Source: Nymphaea colorata (lineage: Eukaryota > Streptophyta > Magnoliopsida > Nymphaeales > Nymphaeaceae). Taken from it: a stretch of 64,000 nt of DNA. The translations under genes were made by a program, and so were the position numbers. The DNA is taken from assembly GCF_008831285.2 (NCBI RefSeq), contig NC_045148.1, positions 11,700,183 to 11,764,182 of the forward strand. The letters run 5' to 3'. The notes beneath the pieces were generated by a model, which had not been told where the DNA came from, made no database searches, and saw only the letters and a list, made by a program, of their open reading frames with translations. Below, in pieces: positions 25,001 through 35,791 of this stretch. Each line of letters opens with the position of its first letter. The stretch's first letter is position 1.

Positions 25001-27962
25001 ATGGAAAATTTGCTGAAAATAGATGTGCTGATCAGGTTTTACGAGGGTCCAAATTAATCGTGTAATATTGAAATGGGGGGACGAGTGTCATGAAATCACA
25101 TCTAAGCATCTGATTGTAGCAATTTTTCATATAATTTGGAGTTTCTAATCTCATCTATGAGACCAGGTTCTTGAAAAGTGGCCGCAGCATGTGCTTGATG
25201 GCCATGCAATATGGATAGCCCCACGGTTGGTGTATGTGTGTGTGACTTGGATTTGGTTATCCATATTGCCCATTTATGACCTTTTTGGCATTCCAGAAGT
25301 CGTTTTTGATGAGTCCAACTCCACATGAACTTTAGATGTCCAAAGGTGTGGAGTTAAAGGAAAATTGTTAAAAATCTGATGTGTTGATTAGATTTCATAA
25401 AATGAGCTTATTTATTGTCCTTATCTGTTGATTGATATTTTGAGCACTGTTTCTTAATCATATAATTTGGATGTTTCAAGTTCATTTACGTGTTGGATTC
25501 ATCAAAATAACTTCAAATCACTAGAAATTTGACAAACTCTTGATATTTTCAGATGTCATAATCAAATTGGCACATATAAGACTTATTCATAACAGTTGAC
25601 CCCATGGCTGATGTGTTTATCTCTCTTGTTAGATCTTCAACAATAAACTTTCCATGAGGGAAGAGGTAGACTATGTAGTCAAGGTTGTTAGGATTGGCCG
25701 ATTGCATAATATACTATGCAATGTTATCTGTATCGTACGATACAGATGCGTATCGTACGATACGTATTGTCCGTATCAACAAAAACGATACGATACATGT
25801 TCTGTACACGATACGCGTGCGTATCGCACGCGTATCGCCCGTATCGTGCGATACAGACACCATATCGTACGATACGGACGATACACCCCTGTATCGTACG
25901 ATACGGGGTTAAAATGAAAAAGGAGCCCGACGGCCCCTTTTTTGTGTCTTTTTTTAAAACCTACGCTCCTCTCTCTCTCTCTTCTATTGTTTCTAAACAC
26001 TGCAAGAGACGTGGGAGGGAGAGATTTTCTCCGTTGGCATCAAGATTTGCCGGTGAAGCTTTATTTCTTGTTGTGGGGAGTCTCGGGACGGTGGGAAGCT
26101 TGGAGAAAGAGGGTTTTTTGGTTTCTAACACCAAGAAGGTAAGAAATAACTCATTTTTGCCGTTGAATCGCTCATTTCTCTTATTTCCTACATTTATTTG
26201 TATGTTTTTACTTGTTTTGTGAAGATATAATGTCGGATCCTGCATGGCAGTGGTGTACAAGGGTGAATCCCAAAGATAGGTTAAGAGTTAAGTGCAATTA
26301 TTGTAAGCAAATCATATCATGAGGGATCTCTCGCTTTAAAAACCATATAGCTGGTACACACAGCGATGTGGCTGCTTGCAATGGCTCCCAAGAGAACCCA
26401 TTGCCAGCGTATGTAAAGCACTAGTGTATGGAGCTTCTTAATGCAGTGAAAGCAAATAGGATTGAAAAGGAAATGCAATATGCAGAGGAAGGATATGGGG
26501 ACCCACATGAACAGGAAGAAAGTGAAGGTGAAGATGTTGAGTTTGAAGAAGAACATGTTGGTGTCAGTTTGGGAACAACTAAAGGGGAAGACATTATGCA
26601 TATAGGTGGTTCTTCAACTGCAACCAAAAAAAGAAGAGGTGCAAGTGCAAGTACAAGTTTACGAGGATGTGGTAGGAGTGGGGGCCGTACTGGTGTTGGT
26701 AGAGTACCTACTATCAAGTCGAGTAATATGTTTGGTTCGATCAAGAATTTTTTTCCCAATTATACTGTTGTTGGTGCTCAGCCTGAGATTCGTACAGCCA
26801 TGTGTTCAAAAGATATTGTTGAAGCAACAGATGAAACCATAGGAAGGTGGTTCTATGACGCATCCATTCCCTTCAATGCAGCAAACTCTTTTCATTTTCA
26901 GGCTATAGCAGATGTGATTGCTACTGTAGGCCGAGGGTATAAAATGCCCTCTTTTAATAAATTGCGAGGTAAAATTCTCAACAATGTAGTTAAAGATGTC
27001 AAGGCATATTGTGATGAACTGAAATTGAGCTGGAAAGCTACAGGATGCAGTGTAATGGCAGATGGGTGGACAGACATCAAGAACAGAACATTGGTAAACT
27101 TTCTTGTATATTGCCCGCTTGGTACTATGTTCTTAAAATCTGTTGATTTGTTTGATACTCCTAAGACTGCTGATGTTTTGTTTGAGGTTTTTGATAAAGT
27201 TATACAAGAAGTTGGGTCTCAAAATGTCGTGCAATTTATCACTGATAATGCAGCAAATTATAAAGCTGCAGGTGAAATGTTAGCAACACGATATAGGACA
27301 TTTTATTGGAGTCGATGTGCTGCTCACTGTGTAAATCTTATGCTTCAGGATCTTGGTGAAAGAGATGATATGAAGTTGACAGTTCAAAGATGCCAAAAAA
27401 TCATGAAGTTTATTTATAATCATGCTTATGTCTTGAATTTGATGAGGAAATTCACAAATGGGGCTTAATTGATTCGACCTGCACAAACACGGTTTGCTAC
27501 AAATGTTTTGACTGTGCAGGGTATAGTCAAGCAAAGAACTCCTCTCAGGCAGATGTTTTCAAGTGATGATTGGGCTGCATATCCACATGCCTATAAAAGA
27601 AAGGCTACGACAGTTGTGGATACCATCTTCGATGCTGACTTTTGGGAATCATGTGCGCACTTATTGAAGATTTGTGTACCTCTAGTGAAAGTCCTCAGAT
27701 TAGTTGATAGTGAAGATAGACCTTCTATTGGATATTTATACGAATCTATGGACAGAGCCAAGGAGGCCATTAGAGATAATATGAAGGGAAGAAAGAAGTT
27801 GTACATGCCTATATGGAAGATTATAGATGAAAGGTGGTCTGGACAACTTCATCGTCCACTTCATGCAGCAGCCTACTATCTAAATCCTGCTATTAGATAT
27901 CTTCCCACCGATGTGATAGAAATGTAGCACCAATATCTGTAACCCGAAAACAGCACTCACGC

Positions 27963-28018
<56 letters not shown>

Positions 28019-31000
28019 ACAAGAAGAAACTGAGGAGAAGAAGCCGTAGCCAAAATGGTTTGCACGGCCTCTATTTATAATCTCATTTTCAGAATTCTAA
28101 GAGTCTCCAATCGTAGAATCCTAGGAGATTTCACAAGCTCCAAGGACATTAATTACATCATAGAAACCTAAGAGACTTCACATATTACAAGGATATTAAC
28201 TACAACATAGAATCCTAGGAGACTTCCCATATAACAAGGATATTAACTATAACATAGAATCCTAGGAGACTCTTCACATGTTACAAGGACATTAAATATT
28301 TTAACACATTCTACAAGGAGGTGGAATCCTAAGAGACTCCTCTTCAACGTGCTGGTGAAGGATTTATATTTTAACACCCTCCCTCAAGTTGTGCATGGTT
28401 TTGCACCATGTACAACTTGCCTTTTAGAAACCAGAATCGTTCCTTTGTTAATCCTTTTGTAAATAAGTCTGCAACTTGTTCATCTGTACGAACATAAATA
28501 GGCTGAATTTCCTTGTCTTCCACCTTTTGTCTAACAAAGTGTTGATCAATCTCAATGTGCTTTGTTCGACCATGTTGTACGGGATTAAAGGCAATGTTAA
28601 TAGCGCTTTGATTATCGCACATTAACATTGATGTTTTAATCTTTTCTCCAATGTCTTCTAGCAAATGTCTAACCCATGTAACTTCAGCAGTACCTGCAGC
28701 CATGCATCTGTATTCAGCTTCAGTGCTGGATCTTGCTACTGCCTTTTGCTTTCGACAACTCCAAGACACAAGATTACGTCCAATGAAAATACAAAAACCA
28801 GAAATGGACTTTCTTTGATCGGGATCTCCAGCCCAATCTGCATCTGTGAATGTCATAAGTTGATGTCCAGTAATTATATTTTCACTCTTACCATAAACTA
28901 AGCCATCTCCTGCTGTCCCTTTAAGATATCTTAATATTCTTTTGACAGCATCCATGTGAGTATCTCTAGGTGCATGCATAAATTGGGATACTTGATTCAC
29001 AGCATATATAATATCTGGTCTAGTAAATGTAAGATATTGAAGTGCCCCAACAATACTTCGATATTGCGTAGGATCTTCATATAACTCCCCATCTTGAGCA
29101 CTTAGTCTTTGATTTAGAACACTAGGAGTTCCAACAGGCTTACAATCAGACATACCTGACTTTTTCAACAAATCCAACGTGTATTTCTGTTGTGTCAATG
29201 TGAGGCGATTATTGTGCCTATCAATCTCCACTCCAAGAAAGAATCGTAAATCACCAAGCTCTTTCATTTTGAAGTTTTGCATCATCAAAACTTTAGCTTC
29301 TTCTATGTGTTTTTCTGAATTGCCTGTGATAACAATATCATCAACATATATAAGAAGTAAAGTAAATATGTTTTCCTTTCGATAAATGAAAAGAGAGTGA
29401 TCTAGAGGACATCTCCGAAAACCACATTCTTGAATCTTGCAAGAGAAACTGTCAAACCACGAACGTGAGGCCTGTTTAAGTCCATAAATAGATTTTCTTA
29501 GTTTGCAAACCCATGCATGAGAGTCTCCTTTCGTGTATCCTGGAGGTTGTTCCATATATACTTCCTCCCTTAAATCACCATGAAGAAAAGCATTCTTCAC
29601 GTCCATTTGATGTAGTCTCCATCCATATTCAACTGCCAATGATATAATCACGCGAATTGTTCCCATTTTGATCACAGGGCTGAATGTCTCATCATAATCT
29701 TCTCCATATTGTTGTGTAAACCCTTTTGCTACTAACCTTGCTTTGTGTCTTTCTATGCTGCCGTCAGGTTTGTATTTAATTTTGTATACCCATTTGGAGC
29801 CCACTACGTTCTTTTCGTGTGGCCTCGGAACGATCTCCCATGTTCCACATTCATGCAAGGCATCCATTTCTTCTTTCATAGCATTTCTCCAATGATGTGA
29901 TTTTGATGCTTGATCAAATGAAGTAGGTTCTTCCTCCTTGCCAATTTTTGCCATGAATAACTGAAAATCAAGTGATAAAGAATCATAGCTAACCCACCTG
30001 TGAATGGGATGACGAATGCGTTGGGATCTTCTAAGGTGGGACATGTTGTCTTCTTCACTGTGAGCATCTCTGTCCCTTAGTCGTCGACTGTAGATAAGAC
30101 CCGAATACTGATGTGCATCGTTGCTCTGTTCATTATTGTTTTCGTGATGACTTGATGACTGTGTTGGATCTTCTTGATTTTCACTTTGAGCCATATCCGA
30201 CGGTTGTATTGCTCTCTCTGAATCTTCACTTTGAGGCACATCATTTTCTATAACAGGATCTGCATTGAATAACTGTGTACTGGTCCAGGGATCATAAGAT
30301 TCAATGGTCATAGGCATTTCATTTGTATTATCAAAACTATGTTCATCAAAAATGACATTTCTTGAAGTTTTGATACGTTTAGTTGTTGGATCATAGCATC
30401 GAAAACCTTTATATTCATCAGCATATCCAACGAATCTACATTGAATAGCTTTGTCTTGAAACTTGTTCCTCAAGGCAGCATCAACGTGAACATAGCATAC
30501 ACAACCAAAAACCTTCAAGTTCTTGTAATCAGGTTGTTTGCCTAAGAGTGTAAAATATGGCGATTTAGACATCAAGAGTGTCATAGGCAAACAATTTATT
30601 ATGTATACAGCAGTATGGAAGGCAGTCCACAAGGAAATGGGCACATTAGTATCATGCATCATGCTCATGGCGCTTTCAACTATATGTCGATGTTTCCGCT
30701 CAACTACACCATTTTGTTGTGGTGTGTAAGGGCAGGAAATTTGTCTAGTTATCCCTTTTTCACGTAGAAATTCAATAAAATCAAGCGAGGAATATTCTCC
30801 CCCTCCATCACATTGAAAATGCACCACATTGGATGAAAATTTAGTTTGAATCATGGCATAGAAGTTTCGAAATATGTGAGGTACTTCTGATTTGTGTTTC
30901 ATGAAGTAAATCCAGGTGAAACGTGAGTAAGAGTCAATGAATAAGACATAATATCTTGACCCAGACATGGAATCAATAGGGGCTGGCCCCCATACATCAG

Positions 31001-32953
31001 AAAAAATAGTTTCAAAAGGTTTGGAAGCCCTTTGATTTATATTATGGAAAGGTAAAACATGACTCTTACAAAGTCCACAACTTGAACATTTTTTGACACT
31101 TGAAGTAAGAGGTAAACTTGATCTTGGAATGAGACTATCTGTGACAAGTTTTTCAATGAAATGTCGACCACAGTGTCCTAGCCGACTATGCCACAAATCA
31201 GACTCCAAAAATTGGTTAGGGCCCCTTACTTTTGATTGAAAATGACAAGAACTTGGCACTGATGACGCATTATGAGAAAGAGAAAATGTCTTCAATCCTA
31301 TATCAAAAGTGGATGAATCCTTGGGTAGACATTCCTTGAGGACGTACATATTCCCTTGACGCTCCCCTCTAGCGAACATTTTCTTCGTTTGGAGGTCCTT
31401 GACATAGACAGAAGAAGGTGTGAATTCAACAGAAGAGCTTGTATCATCAATGAGTTTAGAAATGGATATGATGTTCTTTTTGATATTGGGAGCAAGAACA
31501 ACATTAGACAGTGATAGAGACGAGGATGACAATGGAATATGTGCATTTCCAATATGTGTAATAGGATGAGATTTTCCATCACCTGTTATAATGCAACTTC
31601 TACCGTAATGAGGGGATAAGTTAGTCAATTTACCTGCATTTCCTGTCACATGGGTAGCTGCACCTGAATCCAAGAACCATTCTCCCTGCTCATTTTGCTT
31701 TATAGTCATCTTTGAGAATGCGGCCATCAATAGCTGTTGCATATCTTCAGCGGTGGATTTAGAACTTTGTCCTCCTTGTTTATAATCATGTCTTACCCCT
31801 TTGTTTTTATTTTGAGGATTAAACCAACATTGTGCCTTCATGTGTCCTTTCTTGTTGCACTGAAAACAAATTGGTATTTTTCTTGAAGTATCCAAAGGAG
31901 ACATACCTTGGTTATGTGGTGTTGGTAGAATGCCACGACCACCATGGTTGGAGTTCCCATGGCTCTTACCAAACTTTACATTCATAGCCAACACATTTTG
32001 GGAGTTCCCTTGATCAGTCCTTTCAATGACTCTTTTCATATTCATTTCATGTTGGAGAAGTTTACCTTGTAGTTCGTTGAAGGAAGGCAGAACAGGAAGG
32101 ACCTCAAGCGCTGTAATAAAAGCATGATAATCATGCCCAAGTCCATTCAAGGTTTGCTGCACCTTTTCCTTATCAGAAATGTTATTCCCTGAGGCAGCAA
32201 GTTGGTCTGCGACGGCTTTAATACGCCCCAAATAATCCATGATAGACGTTGAACCTTTGCTCAAATTCTGAAATTCTTTCTTTAAGTACATAATTCGAGC
32301 TTCTGATATTTGGGAAAATGTATTAGCAAGGGTTTCCCATAATTCTTCTGCAGTACAATCATCAGAAACTGAAAGCAACACTTGTTGAGATAAAGTGGAC
32401 AAAATATACGCAACCAGACTTTGATCACGTCTCATCCACATAGCATGTTCAGGATTGTTGTCTTCATGAACAGCAATAACTTCTCCTGCCTCATTTTTTA
32501 TTTCCTGTAAGACAGATATTGGTGGAGCCTTTGTTGAACCATCGAGATGTCCAAAGAGGCCTTGACTTCTTATGAAAGGCATGATTTGCCTTTTCCAGAT
32601 AAGATAATTCTCATGGTTGAGTTTTTCGGTAATAAGGTGAGGAAGAAAACTTGAGGACATGCCAGAATGCGAAAGGTTTTCCATGACAGCAGAAAGGAAT
32701 GGTATATAGGTAGAAGATGAGAGGGAAAGAAGACACGATATAACAAGATGTGTCCTTGGTAAGCAAGAAGAAAAAGGAACAAGAATTGCGCAAGAGAAAA
32801 GTAAATTCAAGATAGAGACAAGATGAGAAAAGAGTTCTAACCAGATCAGACCTGTTTGGGCATTTCGTTTGGTAGAGATAACGTAACCTGGCGCTCTGAT
32901 ACCATGATAGAAATGTAGCACCAATATCTGTAACCCGAAAACAGCACTCACGC

Positions 32954-32995
<42 letters not shown>

Positions 32996-35737
32996 ACAAG
33001 AAGAAACTGAGGAGAAGAAGCCGTAGCCAAAATGGTTTGCACGGCCTCTATTTATAATCTCATTTTCAGAATTCTAAGAGTCTCCAATCGTAGAATCCTA
33101 GGAGATTTCACAAGCTCCAAGGACATTAATTACATCATAGAAACCTAAGAGACTTCACATATTACAAGGATATTAACTACAACATAGAATCCTAGGAGAC
33201 TTCCCATATAACAAGGATATTAACTATAACATAGAATCCTAGGAGACTCTTCACATGTTACAAGGACATTAAATATTTTAACACATTCTACAAGGAGGTG
33301 GAATCCTAAGAGACTCCTCTTCAACGTGCTGGTGAAGGATTTATATTTTAACACGATGCAGGTCAACTATGCGTCCAGGTATTAGAAAAAGAGACTTTAT
33401 ACTTTTTGGTTTATTTTATTTGTTGTTTAGCTTCTACCTTCTCATATATTTATTCTATCTCATTTTTACTTTCCATCTATTATTAGATCTGTGGTGGGAA
33501 AGGTTTGAGCCTGATTGCCCAAAATTAAGGAAGCTTGCAATTAGAATCCTCAGCCAAACATGTAGTGCAACTGGATGTGAAAGAAATTGGAGTGTATTTC
33601 AGCACATCCACAGTAAGAAGAGGAATAGGTTGGAACATAAAAGGTTGAATGACCTTGTTTACGTCCGTTATAATATGAAGTTGAGACAAATGTAAACATT
33701 TGTTATGCAAAATAGCAAATTCTAATATATATTTTAATTTCTAACAATTTGTTAATTTGTTCTCTTTTTAGACAATTAGAAACAACATCTACGAGGAAGC
33801 ATCACACTCAATATGATTCTATCAACATTGACCATTTTGATATATTAGATTCTTGGGTTGAAGAAGAACAATCTGTAATACTTGATAACCTTGAGGACGA
33901 TCTTGATTTTTTGAACCTTGAAGGAGTAGCAGAGATTATTGAAGAAAGAGAGGCTCGAGAGCAATGGAATGTTGGTGACATTCCATTTCCAATAGAGGGG
34001 ATAGAAGCACTTAATGAAGACAATGAAGATGATCATGAAGATGATGATGGAAATGACGATTGACGAGGATTGTTGTTGAAACTTGAATGAATCATGATTG
34101 ATAACTATATGTTTTCACTTTTGAACTTATGAATTGTGATGTAATCGAATTCTCTTCAGCTACTTATTATGTTATTTTGAATGTCTGATTTCTTATTTTG
34201 GAATGTGTTGTTCATACTTCATAATCATATACATGAATGATGAATGTTCCTTTAAATACATTTTTCTTGATTTTTTCTGATTTTTACTTGTTTCTTCGGA
34301 TTTTTTTGGAATTTTTATGATTTTTTTGGATTTTTTTATGATTTTTTAATATTTTTTAAAAATTTAAAATTTAATTTTACGATACGTTACGATACGGCGT
34401 ATAGGTCGGCCCGACCGATACGCGATACACTACGCCAGTGATAACATTGATACTATGTATGAGAGAGAGAAAGAGTGTGTGGGGCTTTTCTGCCAGAAAA
34501 ACTTCTTCACATCCATGTTTTTACAAATTAATACCAGAATATAACATATGGATGCAAGTCGCAGTGTACCTGTCCAAGAACCTAGGGATTCAAAAGGTTT
34601 AGCAGTCAATTTATTTATGTAATTTCCTGATGCAAAGATCAATTTCACATGGTTGGTGGAAATATGCTTCTCAACTTGAGTTGGGTGCTTACGGCAGGAA
34701 CTCTGAGTTGGGCACTTTAAGCTCTCATTGGAACTCACACATGGATGGGGCATACAAACACACTTGCACATACACACACAGACATATTCTCTTTTTTCAC
34801 AAATCCTCTCACCTTGATAAATAAATATAATATGGTTGCTCTTGCTTGAAATCTCAGGCTTTATTTTTTCAATTTTATTTTGCTCTTTTAGGCTTCTGAT
34901 CTGTTAATTTCTTAATTTAGATTACTCTTTGGAACTGAAGATGCTCATTACAGTCTATGTTTCTACCTTTCCCCTCTACGGTTTCTGATCTTCTAAAGAA
35001 TTTTAGTAGATAACAGGGTATATTACTATATATTGATGTTATATGGTCTTCTTGGTATGAAATTTTGTTTTTGAGAAGAGATTTCTTTTTTGTTGTTATT
35101 GCATGAAGCAACCTCTCTTGATTTACTCTGTTTGCAACTGAATGATTGATTGTTCCAGGCATACTTGAGTGCAATCGTCGTTTATCTTTATGCACATGAC
35201 TTCAAGCAGGCTCAGAATTGCTATAATGACTGTGCACAGTAAGTTCCACGATGTGATTATTCTTCTTTATCTTCTCAGTGCTTTCAGGTTGAATGTCGTT
35301 TTCTCTATGTTTATTGCGTCATATATGCTTCCTCCAGTGAAATGGCTCCTTGACCTTGAACTTTTGGTTGAGCTTTGCAGAATTGATGCTTTTATCAGCA
35401 GTGACCAAAACCGCTGTGCTGAAAAATTGCTTTCAGCTTATGGAGAAGCTGATCAAGAAGAAATCAGGCGCATTGCTCTATCAAGCACTATCTCTAATCT
35501 TGATCATGTGGTAACTTCCGTTTATTCTACTTTGTAAAACTACCAGTATGAACCATAGAGATGTCTAGAGAACAAGAAATATGAAGCCCTCTTGTACCTC
35601 AGGCTGTGGAATGAGAAACATGAAGATGCATTGTGCCCTTTTTTGTTCATTTGATGGGAAAAAATCTAGAGCCAGGAAATGAAGGCTTTGGTAGAACCTG
35701 TCAGACGGGTGTCAGTTGTGGGTACAGTGAGTATATA

Positions 35738-35791
<54 letters not shown>

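Larger units (their letters stand above)
27914..33353 (-). mobile_element. Copia element C, intact and very young, nested in hAT 1
   Basis: LTRs lie at 27914-28376 and 32905-33353, flanked by the 5-bp duplication CGATG (27909-27913 and 33354-33358). On the minus strand the order is LTR, primer-binding site TGGTATCAGAGC (complement of 32893-32904), one open polyprotein, purine tract (complement of 28377-28390), LTR. By eye the two LTRs differ only in the length of one (GA)n tract. A full-length frame, exact target duplication and near-identical LTRs indicate recent insertion. Confidence 0.96.
26230..34063 (+). pseudogene. hAT transposase, BED zinc-finger type, split by copia C
   Basis: ATG at 26230 starts MSDPAWQWCTRVNPKDRLRV with a BED finger (CNYCKQ...HIAGTH). 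A single frame continues with the hAT core: CSVMADGWTDIKNRTLVNF, VVQFITDNAANYKAAGEML, SRCAAHCVNLMLQDLGE and RPAQTRFATNVLTVQ. Nonsense codons are TGA 26320-26322, TAG 26422-26424 and TAA 27466-27468, all in this frame. The copia insertion follows codon sequence LPTD. The gene resumes at 33354 and, after a probable intron (about 33379-33489), shows the dimerisation domain CPKLRKLAIRILSQTCSATG and CERNWSVFQHIHSKKRNRLE. A last exon from 33772 encodes an acidic tail ending at 34063. Catalytic competence is excluded by the stops and the insertion. Confidence 0.9.
25719..34449 (+). mobile_element. hAT transposon 1 in gamma-SNAP intron 6, interrupted by a copia element
   Basis: Both ends are exact. 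The terminal inverted repeat CAATGTTATC is found at 25719-25728 and, as its complement, at 34440-34449. It is flanked by the 8-bp duplication ATACTATG at 25711-25718 and 34450-34457. Inside the ends are dense subterminal repeats, then a BED-type hAT transposase gene on the + strand. The copia element at 27914-33353 splits the transposase. Without it the hAT element is about 3.3 kb, a normal length for an autonomous plant hAT. Three nonsense codons show that the hAT was already dead or has since decayed. Confidence 0.95.

Noticed and set aside
25729-25914. CRISPR-like or satellite array
   Set aside because: Units are palindromic, unevenly spaced and lie exactly inside a hAT terminus in a plant genome. 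Subterminal repeats explain them.
26428-27468. Treating the longest hAT frame as a complete gene
   Set aside because: The same frame continues on both sides through stop codons, with the BED finger upstream and the catalytic and dimerisation parts downstream. It is one segment of a pseudogene.
32685-32999. Extension of the copia C frame into the 5' LTR
   Set aside because: It reads the (GA)n tract, LTR end and primer site. Retrotransposon translation starts inside, at the gag ATG.
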